Assembly (NCBI RefSeq): GCF_000425785.1
Contig: NZ_AUEC01000028.1
Coordinates: 28,576 to 92,575 of the forward strand
Direction of reading: 5' to 3'
DNA length: 64,000 nucleotides
From: Pseudomonas taiwanensis DSM 21245
GTDB taxonomy: Bacteria > Pseudomonadota > Gammaproteobacteria > Pseudomonadales > Pseudomonadaceae
The position numbers and the translations under genes are program-made. Below the pieces are notes generated by a model, which worked only from the letters and a program-made list of their open reading frames with translations, made no database searches and was not told the origin of the DNA. Positions 17,663 to 28,250 of this stretch are shown piece by piece. Numbering within the stretch: the stretch's first letter is position 1; the number at the start of each line of letters is the position of its first letter.

Positions 17663-19624
17663 TCAGACCCTGAATGCCCCCACCGCCCGGTTCAACTCGC
17701 CACCCAGCGCCAGCAACTGCTCCCCTTGTTCGCGCCCTTCGCCGATGCGCTGCAGGTTGTCTTCGCCCAGGGCGTGGATTCGCTCACTGTGGTCGCGGAT
17801 CTCGCCCACGGCGCCGCTTTGCTGGGCGGTGGCGTCGGCAATCCGGATGGCCGTGGCAGAAATCGTGCGGATCGCACTGACGATCTCGTCCAGCGCGCCG
17901 TCGGCGGCCTGGGCCTGGTCGGCGGTAGCCTCGGCATGTTCGAGCTGGGCCCGCATGCCCGCCACCGACTCACGCGCCGCCTGTTGCAGGCGGTCGATCA
18001 AAGCCTGGATTTCGCCCGTGGCGCCAGTGGTACGTTGGGCCAGTGAGCGCACTTCATCGGCGACCACAGCAAAGCCTCGACCCATCTCGCCGGCTCGGGC
18101 CGCTTCGATGGCGGCGTTGAGGGCCAGCAGATTGGTCTGCTCGGCAATCGAGCGAATAACCGTCAGTACACCACCAATGGTGGCTGACTCTTCGGCCAAC
18201 TGCTCGATCATGCGGGCATTGCCGTGCACCTCGTCCACCAGTTCGCGCAAGCCCGTCAGGCTCTGGCCAATCACGGCCTGGCCCTGTTCGACGGCACGGC
18301 CGGCATCGCGGCTGGCATCGGCAGCCGAGCTGGCATCGCTGGCAACCTGCACGATGGTCGCTTCAAGCTCACCGAGCGCATCGCGAATCTGCCCGGTATC
18401 GCCCGCCTGGCGCTCGGCACCGTCGTGCAGGGCCGCACTCATCCCGGCTAGGGCATGGCTGCTGCCCGCCACCTGCTCGGCGTTGTGGCGGATGGTGCCG
18501 ACCAGCTCCACCAGATACTGGCGCAGGCGGTTGAGCGATTCCTGTATGTCCTGCAGCTCCCGGTTGCTCTTGCCCAGGACGATGGCCTTGGCGAAGTCAC
18601 CCTCGGCCCAGCGTGACAAGGCCGGCGCCAGGCTGGTGAGGGTGCGGGCCAGGCGGCGCTGCAGGGTATCGATGAGCAGGGCGATGAGCAGGATCACAGC
18701 GATCATCAGGCCTTGGATGATGCGCACTTCGTTGGCGATCGTGCCATGCTGGCTGCGCACCGCCGGCTCCACGGCGGCGATGGCCTGTTGGACGGCATCG
18801 AGGCGTTCGTTGGTATTGGCGGCCAGGACCGTGCGGCGTTCGATCAGCTCTCGGGTGCGCTGCAGTTCCGCGGGGTACCGGTTTAGCAGACTCAGCAGCT
18901 CGCGTTTCAGGCCGACGGCAATGTCTTCCTGTTGCTCGCTGGCTTGGGTCTGCAGGCCCATCATGGCAGCGAAGTCATCGGCGCCGGATGCGGCGGCGCG
19001 AGTCACGCCCAGCAGTGGCAGGCTGTCGATGACCTGGGCCTGGGCGCGAATGAGCTGCAGCTCGCGATCGACTTCGTCGGCCAGTTCGGCGCGTCCACTG
19101 CTGACCAGTTTGTCCCGGGCCAACGACAGGCGGCCCAGGTGCAGCGTGGCGTCGAGGATCGGCGTCAGGTAATGCTCGGCTTCGGCGCTCGCGCTGTCGC
19201 GGGCATAGCCTGCCAATTGTTCGAGGTTCGCCCCCAGTTCGCGTTCGGCTTGCAGCAGCAAGGCCTGTGGGTCGCCGGCCAGCTTGCCGGCGGCAAGCAG
19301 TTCGTTGCGGGTGAAGGCCTGAAGGCTGCCAAGGCTTGGGCGCAGTCGGCCAGCCAGGTCTTCCGGCCACTCGGCGAGGGCGGCCTGCAACTGGGTATTG
19401 GCTTGCACGGCCGCCGCGTGGCGCAATGCGTCACCGCTGCCGAGGTAGGCCTGGATATTGCCCACGGCGTCGTTCTGGAACTGCCGCGACAGGCCAAGGT
19501 AGCGCTCCATCAACTGGTAGGGACGTTCCAGGGCGCGTTGCGACCACCACAGGGTCGCGCCCAGGGCGATACACACGGTCACCAGCAACAAGGTGTTGAA
19601 ATTGGTCAGCCACTTCAGGCGCAT
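17663..19624 (-). CDS. Methyl-accepting chemotaxis protein (CtpL-like by position)
   Basis: Membrane chemoreceptor of 653 residues. It has an N-terminal membrane segment (about 9-27), a long mostly helical periplasmic sensor (about 28-300), a second membrane segment ([14 protein letters not shown], about 308-325), a HAMP domain and a cytoplasmic signalling domain with the conserved hairpin tip [19 protein letters not shown]. The protein ends without a CheR/CheB-binding pentapeptide. Between dsbD and a gcbA-type gene, P. aeruginosa has CtpL, a receptor linked to phosphate and chloroaniline taxis. The ligand here is unproven. Confidence 0.85.
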   Translation of the reverse strand: MRLKWLTNFNTLLLVTVCIALGATLWWSQRALERPYQLMERYLGLSRQFQNDAVGNIQAYLGSGDALRHAAAVQANTQLQAALAEWPEDLAGRLRPSLGSLQAFTRNELLAAGKLAGDPQALLLQAERELGANLEQLAGYARDSASAEAEHYLTPILDATLHLGRLSLARDKLVSSGRAELADEVDRELQLIRAQAQVIDSLPLLGVTRAAASGADDFAAMMGLQTQASEQQEDIAVGLKRELLSLLNRYPAELQRTRELIERRTVLAANTNERLDAVQQAIAAVEPAVRSQHGTIANEVRIIQGLMIAVILLIALLIDTLQRRLARTLTSLAPALSRWAEGDFAKAIVLGKSNRELQDIQESLNRLRQYLVELVGTIRHNAEQVAGSSHALAGMSAALHDGAERQAGDTGQIRDALGELEATIVQVASDASSAADASRDAGRAVEQGQAVIGQSLTGLRELVDEVHGNARMIEQLAEESATIGGVLTVIRSIAEQTNLLALNAAIEAARAGEMGRGFAVVADEVRSLAQRTTGATGEIQALIDRLQQAARESVAGMRAQLEHAEATADQAQAADGALDEIVSAIRTISATAIRIADATAQQSGAVGEIRDHSERIHALGEDNLQRIGEGREQGEQLLALGGELNRAVGAFRV

Positions 19625-19759
19625 AGCCGCGAACTTCCTGCGGGGGAGTGGAGAGGTAGGTGCCTGAAGTTATTGCGGTTTTGTGACGTGGTGATGACGA
19701 CGGGGCGGCGTGGCACAAAAAAAAGTGGCACAGTGCCGGCATTGGTTTTGGCCGTGCCG

Positions 19760-19791
19760 ACGCCTTCACGGGTGAAGCCGCTCCCACAGGG
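19760..19791. repeat. Degenerate Pseudomonas REP element
   Basis: CGCCTTCACGGGTGAAGCCGC followed by TCCCACAGGG matches the usual shape of P. putida REP sequences (a hairpin followed by GCTCC(C/T)ACAGGG). It lies in the 221-bp gap between the gcbA and chemoreceptor genes. Confidence 0.55.
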
Positions 19792-19845
19792 ACTGCTGCG
19801 AATTCAAGGTCGGTGCGAAGGGCACAGCACAGGCAAAGCCCTGCC

Positions 19846-21462
19846 TCAGGGCTCCACGCGCACCACACAATTGCGTCCGGCATGCTTGGCGCGATATAGC
19901 GCCTCATCGGCGGCGCTGGCCATGGTCAGCGCATCCAGGTCGTCGTCGAGTTGAACCACACCTGCACTGAACGTGCATTGCAGGTCGTGGGGCTGCGCGG
20001 GGTAGAGAATCTCGGCAAAGCGCCTGCGGATTTCATCGAGCACCTTGTGCGCCGCCTCCAGGCCAGTGTTAGGCATCACGATGGCGAATTCCTCGCCGCC
20101 GTAGCGGCCGATGAAATCGGTCTTGCGCAGACGTTGCTTGAGAAACAGCGCCAGGCTCTTGATTACCCGGTCGCCCATGGGATGGCCGTGGCGGTCGTTG
20201 ATCTTCTTGAAGTGGTCGATGTCGAGCATGGCGAAGCTCAACGGCTGCTCTTCGCGGCGCGCGCGGAAGCTGCAGTCTTCGAGCAATTGCAGGATGTGCG
20301 TGTGGTTGTACAGCCCGGTCAGGCTGTCGCGGACCATGCGCGCTTTCAGGTGACGGGCACGGGCGGCGCGGTTGCGCACGGTGGTGATCAGGTGGCGCGA
20401 GCGGATCGGCTTGGTCAGGAAGTCGTCGCCGCCTTCGCTCATGGCATCGAGCTGCTTATCCAGGTCGTCCTCGGCCGACAGGTAGATGATCGGCACGCTC
20501 ACATAGCGGTCGTTATGTCGGATCACCTTGGCCAGCTCGGTGCCGGTGCAGGCCGGCATGTACATGTCGAGGATCACCAGGTCGGGCTGGAAGTCGGCCA
20601 GCTCGGCCATGGTCCGGATCGGATCGTTCAGGCTGCGGGTGATCATGCCGGCGCTGTTGAGCAGGCGTTCGGTGTGCAGGGCCTGGGCGCGTGAGTCGTC
20701 GATGATCAGCACGCGAAACGGGTCGTACTGGGTGGCGCTGGTCAGCAGCTCGACTTTCTCCAGCAGGCTGGAGGCCTCAAGGGTGCCGGTGAGAAACTCC
20801 TGGCCTCCGGCGCGCACAGCGGCCAGCCGGGTCGGCGTGTCGGTTTCCTGATGGCTGAAGAACAGCAGCGGGATGTGTTGCTCCAGGCCCTGCTGGGCCT
20901 GAGCAGCCAGTTGCAGGCCCAGACCTGGGCCGGTGAAGTCGACATCCATGACAATGGCTGACGGTAGGCGCTCTTTCATCGAGGCCTGGAAAGCGTCTGC
21001 ACTGAACAGGGCTTCGACGCCCAGGCCGAAGAACTCCAACTGCTGGGCCAGGCGCTCGGCCCGGTCATGGTCCTGCAGCAGGATGTACACCGGCTTGCGC
21101 AAGGGCGGCAGGGGCACTTGGTCGAGTTGGTCGCCCTTGCGCAGCCCGGTGCGCGACAGACGTTGCATCAGGCGGTTGAGCTCGCCGATCAGTTGTGAGT
21201 TGAGCCGTGCGCTGTTGGCTTCGATGGCCTGCAGGGTCTGGCCAATGGCGGTCGACAGGTCGCTGTGCTCAGGCTGCTCGAAGCGTTCGGCGTAGCGTTG
21301 CAGGCGTAGGTTGGCCTCGCACAGTTCGCCCAGGTCGCCGTCCGACCATTCGCCACGCTGCAGACGCTGCCAGATCTCGAGGATCTGCCTGGCCTGGAGG
21401 ATCACACGCTGGGCGAAGTGCTGCTTGAGACGCTCGTGGCTCGGCTCGGCTGTTTGGCTCAT
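19846..21462 (-). CDS. gcbA: Diguanylate cyclase response regulator, GcbA type
   Basis: Makes cyclic di-GMP. The 538-residue protein has an N-terminal helical region (1-115) and two receiver-like domains. The first has Asp in VMDVDFTG; the second (about 250-370) has the phosphoacceptor in LVILDMYMP. The C-terminal GGDEF domain has an intact GGEEF active site and an RKTD inhibitory I-site five residues before it. Domain order and neighbours match GcbA/AdcA of P. fluorescens and P. aeruginosa, which promotes surface attachment and biofilm dispersal responses. ATG 21462; the gene lies 221 bp upstream of the chemoreceptor on the same strand. Confidence 0.88.
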   Translation of the reverse strand: MSQTAEPSHERLKQHFAQRVILQARQILEIWQRLQRGEWSDGDLGELCEANLRLQRYAERFEQPEHSDLSTAIGQTLQAIEANSARLNSQLIGELNRLMQRLSRTGLRKGDQLDQVPLPPLRKPVYILLQDHDRAERLAQQLEFFGLGVEALFSADAFQASMKERLPSAIVMDVDFTGPGLGLQLAAQAQQGLEQHIPLLFFSHQETDTPTRLAAVRAGGQEFLTGTLEASSLLEKVELLTSATQYDPFRVLIIDDSRAQALHTERLLNSAGMITRSLNDPIRTMAELADFQPDLVILDMYMPACTGTELAKVIRHNDRYVSVPIIYLSAEDDLDKQLDAMSEGGDDFLTKPIRSRHLITTVRNRAARARHLKARMVRDSLTGLYNHTHILQLLEDCSFRARREEQPLSFAMLDIDHFKKINDRHGHPMGDRVIKSLALFLKQRLRKTDFIGRYGGEEFAIVMPNTGLEAAHKVLDEIRRRFAEILYPAQPHDLQCTFSAGVVQLDDDLDALTMASAADEALYRAKHAGRNCVVRVEP

Positions 21463-21711
21463 GTCCTGACTACTTATTAGTTGGGGATGTGCAGGTGCAA
21501 TGATGGCTCTATGCTAGCAGTTCTTTTCCGACGAGTGAGTGCCCTGAATCAACAAAGGGTTCCGAACGAATATTCAGTTACTGACTCATTGGTCGCTTAT
21601 GCGTACGGCGGTGTCTGCTTTATAGTGCAGCCACGCGGGCTTGCCGTGGCACCCTGGCGCAGGCCTGTGGTCCAAGCCCCTGAACCGTCGTGACTGATTA
21701 AGGACAAAGCC

Positions 21712-22779
21712 ATGCTGGATTGGAAAAACCGCGAGGCCAAAGCCGAGCCCCGCGAGCGTGTCGATGGTCGCGGTGCTGCGGCCCGCAGCTACCTTGGTGG
21801 CCTCTGGAGCCGTGCGCTGGGCACGTTGATTGGCCTTTACCTGCTGGTCTGCATTGGCCTTGGTTGGTACTGGAGCCAGGAGCCCGAACTGTTCCCGGTG
21901 CAGCAGAACGCCCAGGCGGCGGCCGAGAAGAATGGCCAGCAGATGGTCGTTGGCTACACCACCATCGAAACCCTCAAGACGGTCGCGCAGACCTTGCTGG
22001 ACAAGCCGGGCGGCTACATTTCCAACGACCGCTTCCCACCGGGGCTGTGGATGGACAACATGCCGAGTTGGGAATACGGCGTGCTGGTCCAGGTGCGCGA
22101 CCTGTCGCGCGCACTGCGCAAGGACTTCGCCCGTTCGCAGTCGCAATCCACCGAAGACGCCGACTTGGCCAAGGCCGAGCCGCGCTTCAACTTCGACAAC
22201 AAGAGCTGGATCCTGCCATCGAGCGAGTCGGAGTTCGAGGAAGGCATCAAGTCGCTGAGCCGCTACCAGGCTCGCCTGGCCAAGGGTGATCAGGGCGCGA
22301 TCTTCTATACTCGTGCCGACAACCTCAACAACTGGCTGGGTGACGTGGCGACCCGTCTGGGTTCGCTGTCCCAGCGCCTGTCGGCCAGTGTCGGCCGGGT
22401 CAAGCTCAACAGCACCCTGAAGACCGAGTCGGTGCAGCCCGGCCAGGCGCCGCAGGTTGACGAGGAACTGGTGGAAACGCCTTGGCTGCAGATCGACAAC
22501 GTGTTCTACGAAGCCCGTGGCCAGGCCTGGGCGCTGTCGCATCTGCTGCGTGCCATCGAGGTGGACTTCGCCGATGTACTGGCGAAGAAGAACGCTACCG
22601 TCAGCGTCCGCCAGATCATCCGTGAACTGGAGGCGTCCCAGGAGGCGCTGTGGAGCCCGATGGTGCTCAACGGCAGTGGCTTCGGCATGTGGGCCAACCA
22701 CTCGCTGGTGATGGCCAACTATATCTCCCGAGCCAACGCAGCGGTGATCGACCTGCGTCAGCTGCTGTCCCAGGGCTGA
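21712..22779 (+). CDS. DUF2333 family inner-membrane protein
   Basis: Conserved 355-residue protein of unknown function found in pseudomonads at this chromosomal position. It has a basic N-terminus, one membrane segment (about 36-56, TLIGLYLLVCIGLGWYW) and a large presumably periplasmic domain with WSQEPELFPV, GYTTIETLKTVAQTLLDKPGGYISND and WEYGVLVQVRDLSRALR. No catalytic motif is apparent. GGACAAAG precedes the ATG. The NUDIX gene begins 2 bp after the stop, so the two genes form an operon. Confidence 0.88.
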   Translation: MLDWKNREAKAEPRERVDGRGAAARSYLGGLWSRALGTLIGLYLLVCIGLGWYWSQEPELFPVQQNAQAAAEKNGQQMVVGYTTIETLKTVAQTLLDKPGGYISNDRFPPGLWMDNMPSWEYGVLVQVRDLSRALRKDFARSQSQSTEDADLAKAEPRFNFDNKSWILPSSESEFEEGIKSLSRYQARLAKGDQGAIFYTRADNLNNWLGDVATRLGSLSQRLSASVGRVKLNSTLKTESVQPGQAPQVDEELVETPWLQIDNVFYEARGQAWALSHLLRAIEVDFADVLAKKNATVSVRQIIRELEASQEALWSPMVLNGSGFGMWANHSLVMANYISRANAAVIDLRQLLSQG

Positions 22780-22781
22780 TC

Positions 22782-23315
22782 ATGGCCATCGATCCCAAGG
22801 AGGCTGCCCACCGGGCAGCTTCCGACCGTGAGCTGGTCGCCTGGGTGGACGAAGCCGATCAGGTCCTCGGCGCCTTGCCCAGGGCTCAGTTGCGTGAGCG
22901 CGGCCTGATCGGTCGCTGCACCTTCATCCTGCTGTTCAACAGTGCCGGTGAACTGTGCGTGCACCGCCGTACCCTGAGCAAGGCGCTCTACCCAGGCTAC
23001 TGGGATGTGGCGGCAGGCGGCATGGTGACGGCGGGAGAGGCGTATGCCGAGTCCGCCGCGCGCGAGCTGGCCGAAGAGTTGGGGATCGAAGGCGTCGACT
23101 TGCGCTTCCATGAGCGGTTCTACTTCGACCAGCCGGACAACCGCTTGTGGTGCGCGGTGTATTCGGCGGTGTCGGATGCGCCGTTGCGCTTGCAGCCGGA
23201 AGAAGTGATAGAGGCGAAGTTCGTTCGCATCGAGCAAGCGGAGGCCGAGAGCCTGAGCAAGCCCTATTGCCCGGACTCGCTGGCGGCGTTGCAGCGCTAC
23301 AAGGCCAGTCTCTGA
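22782..23315 (+). CDS. NUDIX hydrolase
   Basis: Probable nucleoside-diphosphate-derivative pyrophosphohydrolase of 177 residues. The NUDIX box is complete: G-x5-E-x7-REL-x-EELG, read from GGMVTAGE through RELAEELGIEG. The preceding segment, YWDVAAGG, is typical of the IDI/YfcD-like subgroup. The substrate cannot be deduced. ATG 22782 is chosen over upstream in-frame starts, which lie inside the DUF2333 gene. A REP element with a GCGGGTTAACCCGC core follows within 30 bp. Confidence 0.9.
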   Translation: MAIDPKEAAHRAASDRELVAWVDEADQVLGALPRAQLRERGLIGRCTFILLFNSAGELCVHRRTLSKALYPGYWDVAAGGMVTAGEAYAESAARELAEELGIEGVDLRFHERFYFDQPDNRLWCAVYSAVSDAPLRLQPEEVIEAKFVRIEQAEAESLSKPYCPDSLAALQRYKASL

Positions 23316-23333
23316 GGTAGGCTTCCCGGTGCT

Positions 23334-23360
23334 GGCCTTTTCGCGGGTTAACCCGCTCCA
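23334..23360. repeat. P. putida-type REP element
   Basis: GGCCTTTTCGCGGGTTAACC followed by CGCTCC; the core GCGGGTTAACCCGC (23343-23356) is perfectly palindromic. It resembles the common P. putida REP and may terminate the DUF2333-NUDIX transcript. Confidence 0.7.
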
Positions 23361-23459
23361 GCAGGTGATTCACTGCCAGTGAGTCCAGTGAAATAGCCGT
23401 TGCAGCGGGCTTGCCTGTGAGGGGTCGCAAAACATTCGAAAAATGGCGCATTCCAGTAC

Positions 23460-23488
23460 TTAGCAAACGCCGGTTTTATCGTTACACT
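23460..23488 (+). promoter_or_regulatory. Candidate sigma-70 promoter of yciH
   Basis: TTAGCA (23460-23465), a 17-bp spacer and TACACT (23483-23488), followed by a GC-rich GCGCGCCC stretch of the kind found at growth-rate-controlled promoters. It would give a 5' leader of about 110 nt. Confidence 0.4.
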
Positions 23489-23603
23489 GCGCGCCCTTTT
23501 CGGGCTGCCGCAGGTCTTGTGGCAGTAGCGCCGCCCCTGCCAGAGTGGGGCTTCGCGGTCGGCTCCCGTCGACCAGTTTTTGTCCTCAGCAAGAGGAACA
23601 AAA

Positions 23604-23975
23604 GTGGCCAAGAAAGCTTCTTCCTTCTCCGCCCTTGGCGGTCTCGTGTACTCCACCGATTCCGGTCGGCATTGCCCCGACTGTGGCCAGCCGGTGGACG
23701 CCTGCACCTGTAAGCAATCCGTCATCCCCGAGGGGGACGGTATCGCCCGCGTTCGTCGTGAAAGCAAAGGCCGTGGCGGCAAGACCGTGACCACCGTCAC
23801 CGGCGTCCCGCTGCCGCTCGACCAGCTCAAGGAGCTGGCCTCCACCCTCAAGCGCCGATGTGGTACCGGTGGCGCCTTGAAAGAGGGCGTGATCGAGATC
23901 CAGGGCGATCACGTCGAGTTACTCATCGGCGAGCTGACCAAGCAAGGCTTCAAGGCGAAGAAATCCGGCGGTTGA
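23604..23975 (+). CDS. yciH: SUI1/eIF1-like translation factor YciH
   Basis: Bacterial relative of eukaryotic initiation factor 1, thought to influence start-site selection and stress translation. The 123-residue protein has an N-terminal zinc-finger-like CPDCGQPVDACTC segment (about 24-36) and a C-terminal SUI1 fold with GRGGKTVTTVTG and KRRCGTGGALKEGVIEIQGDH. The start is GTG 23604, preceded by AAGAGGAAC; an ATG 24 bp upstream has no ribosome binding site. It sits before speA, as in P. aeruginosa. Confidence 0.9.
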   Translation: MAKKASSFSALGGLVYSTDSGRHCPDCGQPVDACTCKQSVIPEGDGIARVRRESKGRGGKTVTTVTGVPLPLDQLKELASTLKRRCGTGGALKEGVIEIQGDHVELLIGELTKQGFKAKKSGG

Positions 23976-24070
23976 TACGGCCGCGCGATTTTTTCCCCAG
24001 CGCTTTCTAAACTCGTTTCCGTAGCAGGGGTCTATCCCTGAATACGGAATAATCGTCATTTTCAGCTTTT

Positions 24071-24101
24071 ACACTGCGCCCGCCGCCTCGTGGGGCAGTG
24101 T
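24071..24101 (+). promoter_or_regulatory. Leader hairpin before speA
   Basis: ACACTGC (24071-24077) pairs with GCAGTGT (24095-24101), with a CCC/GGG inner continuation. The structure ends about 17 bp before the ribosome binding site of speA. TACACT at 24070-24075 could alternatively be a -10 element. Confidence 0.3.
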
Positions 24102-24127
24102 CTTCGACTTATCTATAGGGGACGTGA

Positions 24128-26023
<1,896 letters not shown>

Positions 26024-26041
<18 letters not shown>

Positions 26042-26242
26042 TCGCCAGGGGCCGCTCCTGCCCTGTGTGGGGCGGGAGCGACCTTGTGGCGCGAAAGGGC
26101 TGCGTAGCAGCCCCAACTGCCTATACACAACAACCCTGCTCAGTACGGGCTTTGAGTCTGTGGTGAGCATCCATATGCCTTGTCCGACGGCAAGTAGAAG
26201 CAAGACTGCTATCAGGCACTGAGTAGCCCCTTGACTTCGCAT
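26024..26242 (-). CDS. Possible small single-span membrane protein overlapping the toxin gene
   Basis: A 72-codon frame starting MRSQGATQ, with a strongly hydrophobic span [18 protein letters not shown] (residues 9-26) and then a polar stretch. It begins inside the 3' third of the type 44 toxin gene, in another frame, after a weak GCAGG. Its end runs through the REP hairpins into the opposite strand of speA, so the C-terminus is probably not natural. It could be a membrane partner (immunity-like) or a remnant. The toxin-frame residues over the same bases look unlike the toxin family, which supports this frame being the real one there. Confidence 0.35.
26053..26113. repeat. REP hairpins between speA and the toxin-like gene
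   Basis: CGCTCCTGCCC (26053-26063) pairs with 26070-26080 apart from one mismatch. A second perfect hairpin GGGCTGC-GTA-GCAGCCC covers 26097-26113. It can serve as a two-way stop between convergent genes. Confidence 0.65.
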
Positions 26243-26594
26243 ACTCAATACCTGCTTTGATCCATGCCTGATCTTCGGGGTCGTCTCCGTAAGGGGCATC
26301 ATTGCACCACGATCCAAATGCCGAATTGCAGGTGCCAGCCCGACGCTGTGCCCATCCAGCACCTCTCAACAAGAATTCTTGCGATAGACCTGCGGCGGTT
26401 CCCGTAGCTCCGGAATTGAAGTTGCCAAAGGTTTCGTACTGCCTTCCTTGCTGTTTATAGTCCCACTCACCTCGATTTCTGACCATCGAGTAAAACCACG
26501 GCACTAGAAAAGCACTGCCGCCGTTTTTAAAGTAGTTACGCGCCTTGCTGGCAGCATTCATGTCGCTATCAACAGATGCGGTTGGAGGGTACAT
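26121..26594 (-). CDS. Solitary polymorphic toxin type 44 domain protein
   Basis: A 157-residue protein that I recognise as a bacterial polymorphic-toxin type 44 (Ntox44) domain: VPWFYSMVRNRGEWDYKQQG, then TFGNFNSGATGTAAGLS, LRGAGWAQRRAG and PYGDDPEDQAWIKAGI. The family is predicted, not known to me as proven, to be a nuclease. It normally sits at the end of large secreted proteins; here it stands alone with no signal peptide or export domain. AAGGAG lies 5 bp before ATG 26594, so it is translated as a separate gene. The last about 35 residues (from SVPDSS) no longer look family-like. The flanking DNA is AT-richer than its surroundings. It lies between speA and a MATE pump. Confidence 0.72.
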   Translation of the reverse strand: MYPPTASVDSDMNAASKARNYFKNGGSAFLVPWFYSMVRNRGEWDYKQQGRQYETFGNFNSGATGTAAGLSQEFLLRGAGWAQRRAGTCNSAFGSWCNDAPYGDDPEDQAWIKAGIEYAKSRGYSVPDSSLASTCRRTRHMDAHHRLKARTEQGCCV

Positions 26595-26668
26595 AAAGGC
26601 TCCTTGCTCTTAAGTAATTAAGAAGAGTCCCCTCCGTGGGCGCTGCATTTTCAAATTGATTCTCGCAG

Positions 26669-28036
26669 TCAATCGAATCTATTTTTCATATTGTTTTCCA
26701 CTCCGACCCACTTGCCTCTCTGCTGCAATTTCCATCCCACCCACCCCAACGTCACTGCCCGCAACGCCATGAACCCCAGAAACGCCAGCCATAACCCATG
26801 GTTGCCGGAGCCACTCAACACCAGCGCCAGAGGCAGCGCGACCAGTACCGAAACCAGCATTGCATTGCGCATCTCTCGCGCCCTTGTCGCACCGATGAAC
26901 AGCCCGTCGAGCAGATAACTCCACACCGCGATCAGCGGCAGCACCGCCAGGTACGGCAGATACGGATAAGCCGCTGCCCGCACACTGTCGATGTCGGTTT
27001 GCAGGTCGATGAACAGGTGCCCGCCCATCAGGAACAACACGGCAAACCCCAGGCTGGTGATCAGCGACCAGCCACAGGCCACCACCAACGAGCGGCGCAG
27101 CGTGTCGCGGTCGCGGGCGCCGATGGCGTGGCCGCACAGGGCCTCCACGGCGTGAGCCAGGCCGTCCAGGGCATAGGCGGTCAACAGCAGGCCATTGAGC
27201 AGGAGGGCGTTAGCGGCCACCGTGGCCTCACCCAGGCGCGCGCCCTGCACGGTAATCAGCAGGAACACCAGCTGCAGCGCAAGGCTGCGCAGGAAGATGT
27301 CGCGGTTCACCGCCAACAGTGGCCGCCAGGCTTGCCAGCGCTTGAGCGCCGCCCAGGCGATCTGCCCCGGATAGGCGCGCAGGGCAGGGCGGGTGAGGGC
27401 CAAGCCCAATAGCGCGGCGCTCCATTCGGCAATCACCGACGCTCGCGCCGAGCCCAGCACCCCCCAGTCGAGGCCAAGGACGAACCACAGGTTGAGCACG
27501 ATGTTGAGCAGGTTGGTGGTCAGCAGAATGGCCAGCGGTGCCCTGGCGTTCTGGGTGCCGAGGAACCAGCCCACCAAGGCATAGCTGGCAAGCGCGGCCG
27601 GCAGGCCAAGCAGCCGCGTGTGGAAGAAGTCTTCGGTGGCTTGCTGCAAGGCTTCGCTCGGCTGCATGGCCTGCAGCGCCAACTGGCTGAAGGGTACGGC
27701 GAGCAGGCCGATGAGCAGGGCGAAGCCGACCGCCAGCAACAGCCCCTGTACCAGCACCTGGCGCAGCGCAGCACCGTCGGCGCGCCCGGCAGCCTGGGCG
27801 GCGAAACCGGTGGAGCCCATGCGCAGAAAGCCCATCAGGCCGACCATGAAGGTGAACAGGGTGGCGCCCACGGCGACCGCACCCAACTGGTGGGCATGGG
27901 GCAGGTGACCAATCACCGTGCTGTCGACCAGCGCCACCAGTGGCACCGAAACGTTGGAGAGAATCATCGGTGCGGCCAGGCCCCAGACCTTGCGGTGGGT
28001 GGGGCGGTCGCGCCAGTCGGTCGTCAGTGAAGTCAT
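26669..28036 (-). CDS. MATE family efflux transporter (DinF-like)
   Basis: Cation-coupled multidrug exporter of 455 residues with twelve predicted membrane helices. The N-terminal half begins VWGLAAPMILSNVSVPLVALVDSTVIGHL, which resembles the DinF branch of MATE proteins rather than NorM. The second half repeats the pattern from about residue 230. ATG 28036 has AGGAAC upstream; the frame stays open for another 124 codons without family similarity. Drug or oxidant export is inferred from the family; the substrate is unknown. It diverges from the alpha-2-macroglobulin gene. Confidence 0.9.
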   Translation of the reverse strand: MTSLTTDWRDRPTHRKVWGLAAPMILSNVSVPLVALVDSTVIGHLPHAHQLGAVAVGATLFTFMVGLMGFLRMGSTGFAAQAAGRADGAALRQVLVQGLLLAVGFALLIGLLAVPFSQLALQAMQPSEALQQATEDFFHTRLLGLPAALASYALVGWFLGTQNARAPLAILLTTNLLNIVLNLWFVLGLDWGVLGSARASVIAEWSAALLGLALTRPALRAYPGQIAWAALKRWQAWRPLLAVNRDIFLRSLALQLVFLLITVQGARLGEATVAANALLLNGLLLTAYALDGLAHAVEALCGHAIGARDRDTLRRSLVVACGWSLITSLGFAVLFLMGGHLFIDLQTDIDSVRAAAYPYLPYLAVLPLIAVWSYLLDGLFIGATRAREMRNAMLVSVLVALPLALVLSGSGNHGLWLAFLGFMALRAVTLGWVGWKLQQRGKWVGVENNMKNRFD

Positions 28037-28250
28037 CGGGTTCCTGTTGAATCTGCGGCTGCGTTGCGGCCGTTTCGCGTCACCGGGCCGCTCCCAACGA
28101 TTGCGGGTCCGGGAACGGCCGTGCGCCGCGCTTTTCTGAGGGCAACAGTGTAACGGCCAGCCAGCCAATACGCTCGACCTCAGGTGTCCCTGCTGCCATT
28201 GCGCTATAGTTGCTGCCCTTACGTACACGCTGCCAAAGAGTTCCCACTCC

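Noticed and set aside
17508..19172. A 554-codon plus-strand frame opposite the chemoreceptor gene
   Set aside because: Serine/arginine-rich shadow of the conserved signalling domain; the same pattern appears opposite the second chemoreceptor at 46335.
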